From Phaseolus vulgaris (Eukaryota > Streptophyta > Magnoliopsida > Fabales > Fabaceae), in NCBI RefSeq assembly GCF_000499845.2, contig NC_023751.2:34098309-34162308 (forward strand): a DNA stretch of 64,000 nucleotides. Direction: 5' to 3'. Position numbers and translations under genes: made by a program. The notes beneath the pieces were generated by a model, which saw nothing but the letters and a program-made list of their open reading frames with translations, made no database searches and was not told the DNA's origin. Shown piece by piece: positions 36,356-49,182 of the stretch (position 1 is its first letter; each line of letters starts with the position of its first letter).

Positions 36356-38990
36356 AACTATACTAACCTTTTTTTAAAATACAATTATCTTTGAGTTGAT
36401 CTGAGTTCTAATGGGATCATTCATTTTTTAAATTGTTTTTTTTCAATATTTCTGTAATATAAAAATGTGTATATTTAATTGTTGTATAATAACAGAAACG
36501 ATTAGTAGATTTTAATTTTTTTAAAAAAAAAGAATTTAACAAAAAAATAAATAAATCAATAGATACAAGTTTATTATTTGTTTTTTTTAATTTTTTTAAT
36601 TTGCTGTTAGTTTGGGATTTTATAGAAAAAGGGTGTTGATTATTAAGGTAGTGTTAAAAAGGGTGTTGATTATTAATGTGTTAAAATAAATAATTAATAT
36701 CATTTTGAAAAATTAATATATTTTGATGTCATAGATGAAAATCTTTTATAGTTAAAGATCCACTTTTTTTGTGGTACGTTAATTTTTTTTGTTATCACCT
36801 GGCAGGAGAGTGAAGAGATTGGTTACTTTTCTGTTTTAAACTGATATTCTTTTTTATTAGATAAGCATATTTTTGACAGGAAAGTGAAGAGATTGATGCC
36901 ATGTGAACTGTGAGAGAGCAATAATATAAAAACATCTTAATATCTCCAAAATCTTAATTTTAAGATTTTGAAACTGTATTGTTCTTCTTCTTCTCTAATG
37001 CATACATTTTATTTTATTTTTTTCAATAGAGATGTTTAGTTTATTTTATAAATTAATAACTTCAATCTCTTTACGAATCACATTGTTAAAATATTAAGTT
37101 CTTCAATAATATTACATTTGATTTATTGTGATAAAAAATATAATTATTTTAAACATATTTAATTAAAAATAAATATAAATATAAGTAATAAAAAAATTAA
37201 CACAAATAATAATATATTATTTAATTAAATTAAATTTTGTATTTAATTATATAAAAATAAAAAATGCGGATGTGTGCCCGCTAGTTATAATAATAAATTT
37301 TCAACTCTTCCTTTCTGTTTAAAGATTAAATATCCGATTAAAAATAAACTTAATTGTAATTTTGATTTATATATTTTTAAAAATCTATAATTTCAATCCT
37401 GGTTATTTTCCATAATATTAGTATATTAATTTTTAATTATTTTTGATGAATTTCTTTTTACGTAATTTGATTTTTTAATTTTTAATTATTGGAAAATTTG
37501 ATTAATTTTTAGTTTTAAAAATAAATGGAATCACTATTAAAAATTAAGGATGAAATTGCGTAAAAAAAATATTCATCTAATAAAATCACATATAATAAAA
37601 AATATGAAACTAAAATCGGGGAGGAAAAAAATAGGCACCAAAATTGCAAATTGTGTAAAATACAGATAATACAATTATAATTGAACTAAAATAAGATAAA
37701 TAATGGAATAATAATTATGTATAGCCAAAAAGAGGTAATGTAAATTAATGAATACAGTAAAGGGGGAATTTAGGCTATAACTAAAAAATAATATGACAAG
37801 TTATGAGTTAAGCATTGCTCCAAACAACTAAAGTTTGGGAATGTCAAAAATAAATAAGTTCATTTATTAAATATTTTTTATTTTTATAAAATAAACTTAT
37901 AAACTACTCAACTAAATTATAAAATAATAAAAATAATTTTTATTATTATTGTAAATGAAATAGGATCTAAATTGTTAAGACGAGTATGAGAGTTGAAATG
38001 GATGAATTATGTTTGAAAGGTTAGTTTGTGAACCTTATTAAGTTCTCTTGTTAGAACATGTTTACAATTCTCTTCTATTAATTTGCTTTAGTTGAGTGTT
38101 AAAAACACATCCTTTTAATATGTTTTCAATGTGCAAATGTTAATATTATATTTTTTACTAAAACTATATTTAACAATATCTTAATATAGGTGGCTCACAA
38201 GTTTAGTAGATAAATTAATAAGCTATTTAAAAGCTGAAAGATGGTAAACTAGCCCATTCAATTAAAAATATTTGACAAAACACATTGATAGGTGGAAAAA
38301 AATATTAAAAAAATAAATAAATAGCTAATTATTGTAAGTATGAACATGAAAAAAAGGAAAACTACAAATTATTTTGACAAACATAGTTTTTTAATTATAT
38401 ATATATATATATACGTTTGTTAAAATAATACTGTTAGGTTAGTTATTGTATCTAAAATATTATTAATGGAAGATTTTTTATCACTTTCCTATCCTTTAAT
38501 TCTTAATTAAAGTTTTTAGTATAATGCAAATTTAAGTAATTAATTGCTCTTAAATAAGTCATCAATCTAAAATTATGTTACTCATATCGTACACAATCTT
38601 AAGATTATTAGAAGATATCCAATTTTTGTTTTGATCTACATAAAATCTAGACTTGAATCATATATAGGCATCTAAAACTAGACTTGAATCATATATCTAC
38701 ATAAAAGCTACACTCTCATATTCAAATTTTGGTGTTTATCTCCAATAACTTGCATAAACTCTTTGGTTCTTTCACTTATTTTTGCTGAATTTGTCAAACT
38801 TAGATATTGTGTATTTTGGAGACTTTCCATCTCGAACATCTTTCTTGTGTTTTGATGGCATGAAGTTTAATGTGTTGGAAGGAGGCCTTTACTGTTGGTA
38901 AATGGATGCCCTCGGGAGGAATAATCTCCATGATGTTGTGCATCAAGTAATGACATCCAAAGGAAGAGCTTTCTAGATATGATAAAAATG
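36356..38990. other. AT-rich intergenic sequence with a possible Helitron 3' end
   Basis: No genes. A short duplication AAAAAGGGTGTTGATTATTAA lies at about 36627 and 36657. At 37266-37285 GCGG and CCGC can form a small stem directly followed by CTAGT, the form of a Helitron 3' terminus. Also ACTAGACTTGAATCATATAT-type duplication near 38647-38690. Confidence 0.4.
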
Positions 38991-39069
38991 GTAGTAGGTG
39001 TTCTTCTTTGGTGAAATCATGTTAATCAATTTTGTACTATAATTGGAAAATGGAATAAGTAAGGCATTT

Positions 39070-39209
39070 TGACAAGTTGTGATTTTTTAAAGTGGCGAGT
39101 TAGCTCGTCTTATGACAGGACAAACTATCAATTTTAATTCGTATAACTTTGGCAGACCAACAACAAGTCGGGACAAAACATGTTGGGTTAGGTCGTTTTT
39201 CCATCCCTA
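39070..39209. mobile_element. Possible hAT-type terminal fragment
   Basis: The segment ends ...TTTTTCCATCCCTA at 39209. It is preceded by GTCGGGACAAAACATG and GTTGGGTTAGGTCG, the usual look of hAT-type ends (compare TAGGGATGG at 59716). The opposite end was not found, so only one terminus is claimed. Confidence 0.3.
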
Positions 39210-41060
39210 GTAGTAAGTATGCAAATCTACTACATGATGTCTTCATGATGTGAGCCATAAAACATCACATTGCCATTAATTGATCATACCATAACATTTG
39301 TCATACCTCAACCTTATAACTCATATACTCTTGTATGTAGGATTCAATTTGAGGGTGGAGGCTAACTCAAAATTACTCTAGTTACATTTTTTGAATGAGA
39401 GATATTTGAAAATAAATAAATGTGGTCAACATAAATGGTGTATGGCAGCATAACTCTAATAACCATGATCTACAACAAAAACTACAAGAAGAAAATCCAG
39501 AAACATCATAATCAACTTTCCCAAGATGGTAACATGTTAAACCAAATATAGAAAGATATTAAAGGATTACAACGAAAGATGCAGAGACTCCAATTAAGTT
39601 TCAATACTCTTTCCCACAACATTTCTCCGAACATGTTTATCACAAGATTAATGTTGTAAAAAACACTATCCAAAAACTTACAAATATTATAAAATATTCC
39701 TCCACTTCATTTATATTTTTTATTTATTTTATATTTTTAGTTGTCTTTTATTTTCATGTTTGTACTCAAACTTAGTTATTTTCTAAGATTTTTTTTAGAG
39801 TACTAAAGATATTCAAACTTAATAAAAAAAAAGGTTAAATATGTTTATATAATCCAAAATTGATTTCTTTCCTAATCCACACTTTAGAGTACTTATAGTA
39901 AGAAAACTGTTGGTATAAGTTTTTAACAATAATTTTTATGTAACAAATGAATTTTCAGCGTAAAATGTATTATAATGTTATAACATTCACGTATGCGACG
40001 AGTTAACATGAAATATTTTAGCATCTTAATTTACAATAAAATTTCTTTAGCTACATAAAAATACTGACAATAATTCATTACAATAGTTTTTTTACTAAAA
40101 AAATAAAAAAATATCTAAAATGTAAACTAAAAACAAAAATCAAACATAAAATCATAAAAACAAAAAATATATTTAATTAAAAAAAAAAAAACTGCATACT
40201 TATTTTTTTACCTTTTGGTAAAAAAAAATCTTCAAATATTTATTAAATACAAGTCTAATTGTCATGTTTAAAGTACACCCGAGATGTACGTAAACAAAAA
40301 CAATGATAGAAGAAAAGAAAATTAAAAAAATGTTGATTTAAATGCATGATGAACTTTGACTGAACTTGAGAGTGATTGATGGCATGCAAGTTTACATCAT
40401 TGTCAAATATGCTACAAATGATTGTGGAACAAAAATCTATCCGTTAGATTCCTTAAATTGCGTTTCGATGATTTTGTGAAAAAAAAATGTTATATTTTAA
40501 TTGTGACAAAAAACTGTCATTCGTAATTTCGTATAGCTATATTTTTACATATAAAATTTAAAGAAAAAAATTAAAATTTTGAGAGTCACCATAGCATGTT
40601 AAGTTACCCCTTGTCTCCTTTCCTTACCATATATTATCATATTTGAACTAAATAGAAGAAAAAGAATATTAAAAAAAACTATAAATTGTATTGGCACCAT
40701 GTATTTAATATAATCTGAGTATTTATGCTGTTATAACGAATTATGTGGAAAAAAAAAATCCCTGTTTTAACTATTATGTGGGGGAAAAATATAACAATTA
40801 TTATTTTTGTTTTGTAAAGGAATTTCGCTGCTGATTTTCACTTTTAACAAAATGTTAGTCTTTATATTTTTTATTGAATTTGATTTTGGCCCTATTATTT
40901 TAAATTAATAAATGTATCCTCTAATTTTGTAAAGAGATAAATGTATCCTCTATTTTGTTTACCCGCGTTCAATGTCAATTGTGTTTTAAGTGTCAATTGT
41001 GTTTTAAGTATGGTCACACTACCCTTACGTGCTTGACTCGATCGGATAAAAAGGTGTCCA
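39210..41060. other. AT-rich intergenic sequence
   Basis: No gene recognised. TCAATTGTGTTTTAAGT is duplicated in tandem near 40976-41010. Confidence 0.45.
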
Positions 41061-42860
41061 CTCATATATTTGCTAATACTACTTTCTTCTCATCTTAAAC
41101 TAATATTGAACACTCTGAGCCTTCTAACCTGGGTACACCGTCAACTACTCAAGATCCCTTGTGGTATCTTGACACTGGTGCAACTCATCACATAACTCAT
41201 GATCACTCGGTTTTTCCCAACAAAACTGCCTACCATGGAAATGATTTCGTCCAACTTGGTAACGGTTCAGGTATGTTGATTCGTGACTTTGGTTTTGTTC
41301 TTCTTTCTACTCCTCATTCCTCTCACTCTTTTAAACTGCTTAATCTTCTACATGTGTCATCTATTAATAAAAATCTTTTAAGTGTGTCGTAGTTTGCACA
41401 CGATAATGGAGTATTTTTTGAGTTTTTTTGCTCATCATTGCTTTGTCAAAAACCAGGTTACCAAAGAGATAATTCTCCAAGGAAAAGTTCTTGATGGTCT
41501 TTATGTTTTTTCACACTTACAACGACATGTGCCACCTTCTGTTTATAAACAACCCTCTGTTCATAAACAACCCTCTGTTAATACTGCTTCTTCTAATACC
41601 ATTGTAAACAATTATGATATTTGACACAAACGTCTTTGCCATGCCTCCAAAAACATTGTTCATCATGTTCTGCATTTACAAAATATTTCATATACTAAAA
41701 CTGCTGAATTATGTGATTCTTGTGCTAAGGCTAAAACTCATCAATTACCGTTTTCACCTTCTCTTACTCTTCCCCAAATGGTTTTCTTTCTTCCAAGAGT
41801 GATACCTCTTTGTTTACACGGTTTACTTCTTCTGAAACCTAGTTTATTCTTATTTATGTTGATGATATCTTATTACTGGTAGTTCCTCTATCTTGGTGCA
41901 AGATTTTATTCACCAACTTAGCTCTGACTTTGCTCTGAAGAATCTTGGTCGCTTGCATTATTTCTTAGGAGTTGAAGTTACTTGGTGTGTTAATGATTCC
42001 ATTCATCTTTCACAGTCTAAATATATTCATGATCTCTTACACCACACCAATATGCTTCATGCTAAGCCACAACCTACACCCATGATTTCCTCTCTTCGCC
42101 TTATTGTTGATGGTTCCATATATTCGTTGACGATCCAACCTTTTTTTCGTTCTATTGTCGGTGCCTTACAATATGTTACTATCACTCATCTAGAAATATC
42201 ATTTGCTATCAATCGGGTTTGCCAATACATGCACCAACCTCAGTTGAGTCACTAGAAATCTGTTAAACGTATTCTTCGTTACCTAGCCGGTACCTCCTCT
42301 CATGGTCTCCATCTTTGTTCTTCTCCCACGTTTTTCATCCCTGGCTTCAGCGATTCCGATTGAGCAACCAACTAGGATCTACCACTGGTTACTGCATCTT
42401 CATTGGTCATAATCCAGTTTCGTGGGTTTTAAAGAAGCAAAAGGTCGTTTCTCGGAACAACACAGAAGCAAAATATCGGAGTGTTGCAGTTGCCCTTGCT
42501 AACATGCGTTGGATCCAATCTTCGTTGCATGAGTTTCAGATAACTCTTCCTACGAAGATTGTATTGTGATAGTCTGAGTGTTGTTCAACTTGCTACAAAC
42601 CCCATCATGCACTCTCGCTCTAAACATTTTGAAATGGACTTACACTTTGTCAGGGACCATGTTCTTGCCAAGAGTCCGCTTCTCATTCACTTACCGTCCC
42701 AATTTCAGGTTGCAGATGTCTTAACCAAGCCTATCTTTGTCCCATCTTTTCATTCTTTCAAATGTAAACTTAAGGTGTTTAATAAATCTTCCCACCTAGG
42801 TTTAAGGGGGGCTATTAACGAAAAACATACTACATCTTTTACGTAGTGCATGCCTTTTCC
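41060..42860 (+). pseudogene. Ty1/copia retrotransposon pol remnant with internal deletion
   Basis: Plus-strand relic. It opens with an aspartic-protease-like segment (WYLDTGATHHITHD, 41161-41202) and the pre-integrase region (LLHVSSINKNLLSVS then a stop). A piece of the integrase zinc region follows (LCDSCAKAKTHQLPF, about 41715). It then jumps directly to the end of the reverse transcriptase (YVDDILLL, about 41853; LGRLHYFLGVEV, 41945). RNase H follows (STTGYCIFIG, NNTEAKYRSVAVALANM, NPIMHSRSKHFEMDLHFV) and a purine tract TTAAGGGGGG (42803-42812). The core of integrase and most of RT are deleted. Stops and frameshifts separate the pieces. No LTR pair could be fixed. Confidence 0.85.
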
Positions 42861-44944
42861 TTTATATACCTTTCTCTATATGTATCCGCTGATATAGAAA
42901 ATAATATATCTCTTTCATTTTTCGCTTTATATACCTTACTCTTTGGCTGCTCAGTTACCCTTACAAAATTACTCTTTACAAGTTTAATTTTCTATACTTT
43001 TTGTGTTAAAAGTTTTATACAGTAAAGGAATTAAAAATTATAAATATATTATAATTTATAAAAGCAACCCAAGTCTTATTTCTCTAAATCGAGTTTTGAG
43101 ATAAAGTTTTAATGTGCAAACGCAATTTTAAAGATAACCAAACTGATATGATTGTGAGTTTACTCTTCAAATTAAGTTTGGAGCACCTTAAACTCAAAAT
43201 CAAACATAGTCTAATAAGTAATTCTCATACACCAAAACGGTTACTCAAACATGCTCTAAAACATTGATGCTAAAAATCCATCAACAAAACTAAATTTTAA
43301 TTTTTTATTAAAGAACAGGCTACTGGCCTTAATACATATTCCTTTTTAATCACATTTTTATTTATAAAATTTTGTATATTAAGTTATAGTATTTCTCCAA
43401 TAAAACTAATGTTATGTTCAATGTTGAATAAAAAATAAATTGACAAAATCATATAATAAATCAAATTGGATATTTATTTAGTTGGGAAAGTAAAAGATGA
43501 AAAATAAAGTTTTAAATTATATAATTTGATTAATTTGATATAAAATAAATATAAATAAGTGAAAATAAATAAAATAATTTTAACATTTTTAAATTTTGTT
43601 TTTATTGAGAACACCACATTAATTTCTTTCTCTTTATTTTTTTCCTTTCTCGTAACCAATTAATCATTAATGATAAAATAAAATAAAAATGATATTATTA
43701 TTATTAATGAAAAACAGGTGCTCATGTCTATTTAATTTTTTTTATCATGGAACCTTATTTTAATAAACTAAATTTTATATTAATTTATAAATATAATAAA
43801 ATAATTTAAACATAATATTTATATTATTATCTTTTATAAGTATAATCTATAATTTAAAAAAAAAAAACAAACGAACAACATATAAATTATAAATTTGTGT
43901 GAAAAAGAAAATAATTAAATTATGAAGAAAATAAAATATACGTAATTACCTTTAGTATAGAGATCATACATATATATTCTTTTTAAAGTTATTAAATTAT
44001 ATATTAAAATAGTTATACAGTTTAAGATATTGTAATTTTAAAATATAATTAAAAGTGAAAGAAAATATAAAATAAAGAAATTATTATTATATAAATGCTT
44101 AGAACAACACATAATTAAAAATTTGGAAGGTGTGAATGAGAGAATGGGTGTGATGCAATGATGCAAAATATTATGATGATGTGTGTGCTCATTTGAAGGC
44201 GTGATAAAAGATGAAATTTGCTCAATGAGTGTGCCCGTGTTAGGAGGAAGGGAAAATAAAAAAAGCACTTTAAAGAATAAAGAGCAGTGATTGAAGCACT
44301 ACACTACAATAGGGAAAACTACAAATCAGAAACTTCCCTCCTTTTAAGTGTTTCTTCTCTTAGCTGCTTTGCACATGCCCACAATCAAACTCTTTTTTTT
44401 TTCTCTCCCTTCTCATCTACTTTAAACAATCAAAGATTTTAGTGCATAAATAAAGTATCAAGAAAAATTAACAAAACTATTACACTGAGTCTGCATCCAC
44501 TGTTTTCAAATTGGTACAAAAGGAAGAGTGTGAAAAATGGATGATTTATGGTCATTTGATTTCACTAAAATTTGTAAAGAAATGAAGAAAAAGTTGAGAG
44601 CCACCATTCTTTACTCTTCTCGTCTAAAGTAGTGTGAAAAGCATGCAGTGATAGGTTGGCTTTGCAGATATTATCATTGTTTTTGTATTGTTGAACTCAT
44701 GCATCTAAAGTTGTTTGTTATTTGTAGTGATGCAATTATCATTTTGGAATAACACAACCCAATTCTTTAGATGTGACCAATGAGAACTTAAGGTTTTGTT
44801 AAAAAAAATTAATTGATAATTTTTTTTTAATAAATGAGAATATTAGAGTACTCCTATTTATATATAAAAAGTTCAATCAATTAAGTCATAACCTAAAACA
44901 TTATAATTTTACCGGCTAAACAATACCAAGAGTACTTCTAGATG
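42861..44944. other. AT-rich intergenic sequence
   Basis: The first 150 bases may be remains of a copia 3' LTR. The rest is AT-rich, with no gene recognised. Confidence 0.45.
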
Positions 44945-45015
44945 TCCCACTACAATAAAAACGCGAATTACATACGGATCAAAATCCGTATGTAAATATA
45001 AGCACCATAAAATAA

Positions 45016-45086
45016 GCAGTGAATGGGATTCAAAGCCAGGTTCCTTCAAGAACTAGGTAAAACTTAACCACTACACCAAGCAAATT
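45016..45086 (-). other. tRNA-like Pol III promoter block, left end of the CACTA element
   Basis: On the minus strand TGGTGTAGTGG (45078-45068) fits the A box, and GGCTTTGAATCC (45037-45026) is a B box with two changes from GGTTCGAATCC. It reads toward the left terminus. It is not a foldable complete tRNA by inspection. Confidence 0.6.
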
Positions 45087-45108
45087 CTTTAATTTTATTA
45101 TGATTTTT

Positions 45109-45575
45109 ATTATACTTATTATTATTAATAATACTAACAATATTAACAATATTAATAATACTAACAATACTAACAATATTAATAATACTAACAATATTAA
45201 TAATATTCATAATACTAACAATATTAATAATATTAATAATACTAACAATATTAATAATATTAACAATACTAACAATATTAATAATATTAACAATACTAAC
45301 AATACTAACAATACTAACAATACTAACAATACTAACAATATTAATAATATTAATAATACTAACAATATTAATAATATTAACAATATTAATAATATTAATA
45401 ATATTAATATTAATAATACTAACAATATTAATAATATTAATAATACTAACAATATTAATAATACTAACAATATTAATGATACTAACAATAACAATATTAA
45501 TGATACTAACAATATTAATAATACTAACAATAATAATAATACTAACAATATTAATGATACTAACAATATTAACAT
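45109..45575. repeat. AATACTAACAATATTAAT-type array, about 460 bp
   Basis: Units of AAT-ACT-AAC and AAT-ATT-AAT triplets alternate irregularly. They keep an open frame of Asn/Ile/Thr on plus and Leu/Ile/Val on minus. This is low-complexity repeat expansion inside the CACTA element and not a protein gene. Confidence 0.85.
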
Positions 45576-46509
45576 ATGAATCACATTTAATTTATCTATA
45601 ATCTACTTGAATCTAAACATAATTTATTATATTATCTATTAGTATGAATCAAATTTAATATATGTCATACTCATAGTCATCATATTACCTATTACATTAA
45701 AATCAACTATCATATTAATTATTATTTTACGATCATATTGACTTAATTAAGTTCATTATAGGTAGTTGGTTTTACTTGTGTGTTATAGTAAAGAATATTG
45801 TCAACAAACAATATTATCTTTTAACATAAAATGATGACTTTTACATTAACTATTAATTAAATCTCTAATACAGATTACTAGTTAGCATATCATTATAGTT
45901 TAAACTATATTAATTATTCCATAAATCTATGTAAAAAGTTGTTACTAAATAACCCTTTCTACTAATATATAAATCATAATGACAAAGTGATTAAATAATT
46001 TATAATTTAAAATATTTTAAAAATTATACATTATATCAATTTTAATCTATGTAAGTAAATATTTGAAAATAAGATTTTTTTTATCGACAAAGAATAAAAA
46101 AAATTAAACAAAACATTTTAAGGATATTTCAATCCTTATACAAGAATCTCAAATCAGAAAAGAAGTGTAAGATACAAGCACCTATATAGCCATCTAACAA
46201 AAACTTCACAACTACCTATAATAACCTATATTTGAAAATAAGATATCAAATAATTTTATATTAATATATATATATATATATATAATACGAAAGTAAATTT
46301 AAATTTAACCATGAGTTTTAAAAAATTAATGATTAAATAAATAAATATATTAATCAATATATATGTATTTATAATATTAAAGTTATATTAATATTATATA
46401 ATTTCTTCCTTTTTCTCTCTATCTATCTATATCCGGATAAAAGTAATATTACTCAAGTCAAATAAAACTACTATACACACACAATAAATATCTAAATGTA
46501 TATTTATAT

Positions 46510-46670
46510 CAAAATTAATATTAATAATATGAATATAATATTGATAATATGAATATAATATTAATAATATGAATATTAATACTAATAATATTAATAAATA
46601 TTAATAATATGAATATAATGTTAATAATAATATTAATTATAACATTAATAAATATTAATAATATGAATAA
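46510..46670. repeat. ATTAATAATATGAATATAAT degenerate repeats
   Basis: Imperfect units of about 20 bp leading into the perfect 19-bp array that follows. Confidence 0.7.
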
Positions 46671-46860
46671 TATAAATTATATTAATATGTATAAATTATA
46701 TTAATATGTATAAATTATATTAATATGTATAAATTATATTAATATGTATAAATTATATTAATATGTATAAATTATATTAATATGTATAAATTATATTAAT
46801 ATGTATAAATTATATTAATATGTATAAATTATATTAATATGTATAAATTATATTAATATG
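46671..46860. repeat. 19-bp minisatellite, 10 identical copies
   Basis: The unit TATAAATTATATTAATATG is repeated ten times without a visible change, then breaks at 46861 (TATAAGTATA). Perfect copies indicate recent expansion or ongoing homogenisation. Confidence 0.92.
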
Positions 46861-46889
46861 TATAAGTATAATAAAAATGATAGTATGAC

Positions 46890-46972
46890 CAAAGAACTTG
46901 TTTGGTTTAGTGGTCAATGCTTCCCTTGGTTAAACATTATTTGGGGCTTGGGTTCGAGTCCTAGCCAATGCA
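46890..46972 (+). other. tRNA-like Pol III promoter block, right end of the CACTA element
   Basis: TGGTTTAGTGG (46903-46913) matches the A box and GGTTCGAGTCC (46951-46961) is an exact B box, about 48 bases apart start to start as in tRNA genes. It reads toward the right terminus. No acceptor-stem pairing was found, so it is not called a tRNA gene. Confidence 0.65.
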
Positions 46973-47163
46973 AAATGCCTCTAGGATTAATAAAAAATAT
47001 AGATAGTGATAAATAATAATTAGTAATAATGAAAAAATTAAAAAATAATTTTTTTACATTACATACGGATAAAAATCCGTATGTAAACCTGTTTTATATA
47101 TGGATTTTGGGTCTTACATACGGATTTTGACTGTATGTAATTCCAATTTTTCTTGTAGTGTCC

Positions 47164-47950
47164 CTCCCACACATGACACAAAACAACAAAAAGACTTTTG
47201 TATAGATCAAACCAGAGCTATACGATCAAGATTTTTGTTGATTGAGGAACCAATAGTACTTTTTGTACCAGCAAAATTACATGAAAGGATGTTATGACTG
47301 AGCCCAAAAATCTACAAACCCAAAACAGAACAAGATCCAACAAGGAAAAATAACTTGAGATTAAATTACATTGATCACTACCTGACTACACTTGTCTTTT
47401 CACTATTTTAAGTAATTGTTGTCATATGCTCTTTGTATTGGTTATGAAGCCAACTTTTAGGTTAATTTCTACTCTTTTGACCAAGTAACATCTTGAACCA
47501 AACATCCATGATTGTTATAGCTTGCTAACCCTGATTCAGTGTCAAAGCTAGGTTTGTGGTTTTGTACGTGGTATTGGTAGTTTGTCTTAGAGGCTGAGAT
47601 CGAAGGAGGTGCCCTTTAAGCTTTTAGTTGTTGACGATGAGAGATAAGATTTACAAACTTAAATGTTTGATCATGTTATTTTTGTACGAGGTGGTGCATA
47701 GTTGAATATTAACATGTTGTTTGGTTAAGGAATATGGAAACTTTAGTAATAATTTAAGGAAATTTTTTGTTTGTTCAACGAAAAAACTAGAACTACTTTA
47801 ACATGACAAAAGACAAAAAATTGAATATCAATTTAAAAGAGCATTGTAGGGGCGAGTTAATCTCATGCTTTATTCATACAAATAATATGATGATATTTTT
47901 TAGATGAGACCTAAACAATTTACTAACTTATCTCAATATTTAAAAATATT
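47164..47950. other. Intergenic sequence
   Basis: No gene recognised. It includes a possible host segment of moderate complexity with no open frame of interest. Confidence 0.4.
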
Positions 47951-47959
47951 TGGTTATTG

Positions 47960-48510
47960 CAGATAACATCAATCATCTTGTGGCGGAAGTTAGGTGAGTT
48001 AAGTCACAATCGAATCGTGATGCTTGAATTGTTATACTTTTAAGTAGAAAAATCATGACTAAAAGGTATAACTTTTGGCATGGTGCTAAGCTCTCGATCT
48101 AACAATTGTTGTTAGAGTCGAGGTCAGGAGTTTGATTCCCAATTGAGAAATTGTTCAGGAAGAGATTGTTGCAGGTTGTACAATTGTCCTGTGGCGTAGG
48201 CCAAGTCATAATCTAAGAGTTTGATTCCTAGTGGGACATTTGTTGAGGGGAGATTGTTATAGGTGACATCAATTGTCCTGTAGCGTAGGCCAGGTAGGCC
48301 GTCATAATCTAAAAGAGTTTGATTCGTAGTGGGACATTTGTTGATGGGAGATTGTTGTAGGTGATATCAATTGTCATGTGGTGGAGACCAAGTGCAAGTC
48401 ACAATTGAATTATGGTGCTTAGGTTGTTACACTCTTATGTAGAAAGAGTTTAGCCCTGACTAAAAGCTATAACTTTTTACCTAGTGGTAAGCGTTCAATC
48501 CAACATTGGT
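47960..48510 (+). repeat. About three tandem ~110-bp units, shared with 18700-18990
   Basis: Each unit runs GAGTTTGATTC..AGTGGGACATTTGTTGA.GGGAGATTGTT.TAGGTGACATCAATTGTCCTGTGG.G.AGGCCAAGT (broken here by variable positions). Copies start near 48128, 48219 and 48309, and a flanking piece resembles the single copy at 18700-18990. Probably the leader of an LTR element amplified in place. Confidence 0.6.
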
Positions 48511-48686
48511 ATGGTGAACAACATACTTAAATAAATATCCATATGCTTATTATATGATGTAGGGAATGTACATCTGTCTAAGAGATTTGTTATGAAATAA
48601 AATAAAAATTTATATTGAGATCTCTTAAATTGCTTTCTTTGTCTACTCCCTGACACAAAAAGCCTTTTTATTCTAGCCCACCTATC

Positions 48687-48959
48687 TGTTGGGTATGAAG
48701 CCAGGACCAATTGGGTTGGGCTGAGTAGACACCATGTTTTAGTGAGTGGGCTTAATCATTGTGTCCCTTTATTATCTCTATTTAAAGAGATCATTGTACT
48801 TGTAATTGGTGTGCATCAGGACATAATGAAAACCTAATAGTTGCCCGTGTGGATGTAGGTTGTAGTTGGCGACCGAACCACGTTAAATCTTGTGTCGTTT
48901 ATTTTTCTACAATTGATTTGTGATTATGTGTGTTGTTTCCGCGTGCGTTTTTCCCATCA
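48687..48959 (+). repeat. 5' LTR of the copia element
   Basis: 273 bp, TGTTGG...CCATCA. It carries TATTTAAAGAGATCATTG as a likely promoter region near its middle. Confidence 0.9.
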
Positions 48960-49046
48960 AGTGGTATCAAGAGCTTTGGTTCGTTTACACACTAGAGATC
49001 CGATCAGCAGAAATTAATCGACGAGACGTGAAAATTGCGGCTGCAG

Positions 49047-49182
49047 TAGCGTCCCAAAGTTAGGGTTTCGCAGAGGCGACAACAGTGTCCTAAAGCTAGG
49101 GTTTCACAGAGGCGGCAACAACATCCCAAAGCTAGGGTTTTGCAGGGGCTGCAACAACGTCCTAAGGCTTAGGGTTTCCCAG
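49047..49182 (+). repeat. Four tandem ~36-bp units in the element leader
   Basis: The recurring unit is CCCAAAGCTAGGGTTT followed by CGCAGAGGCGGCAACAAC with small changes. It lies between the primer-binding site and gag. Confidence 0.8.

Larger units (their letters stand above)
44948..47160. mobile_element. Non-autonomous CACTA (En/Spm-type) element, 2213 bp
   Basis: Left end CACTACAATAAAAACGCG and right end (reverse complement) CACTACAAGAAAAATTGG. Both are followed by GAATTACATAC, and the element is flanked by TCC at 44945-44947 and 47161-47163. These are the terminal repeat and 3-bp duplication of CACTA elements. Subterminal repeats with TTACATACGGAT facing its reverse complement occur at 44968-44995 (left), 47059-47086 and 47114-47140 (right). 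No transposase is encoded. The interior has a tRNA-like block near each end and long AT-rich arrays. Confidence 0.9.

Noticed and set aside
36049..36377. Two overlapping ORFs of about 100 codons rich in Leu/Phe/Ser
   Set aside because: They arise from the four-copy pyrimidine-rich tandem repeat.
44297..44320. CACTACAATAGGGAAAAC as another CACTA terminus
   Set aside because: No matching inverted end or triplet duplication was found within reach.
45100..45584. 159-codon Asn/Thr/Ile ORF and the antisense Leu/Val ORF
   Set aside because: Products of a triplet-like repeat array inside a CACTA element.
46671..46860. CRISPR-like regular repeat
   Set aside because: Copies are directly adjacent with no spacers, and the genome is a plant's; it is a minisatellite.
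46890..46972. True tRNA gene
   Set aside because: A and B boxes are present but no acceptor or anticodon stem pairing could be found, and it lies inside a transposon next to an inverted partner.
49060..49180. Interstitial telomere repeat (TTAGGGTTT)
   Set aside because: The words are part of a 36-bp tandem unit and are not contiguous TTTAGGG repeats.
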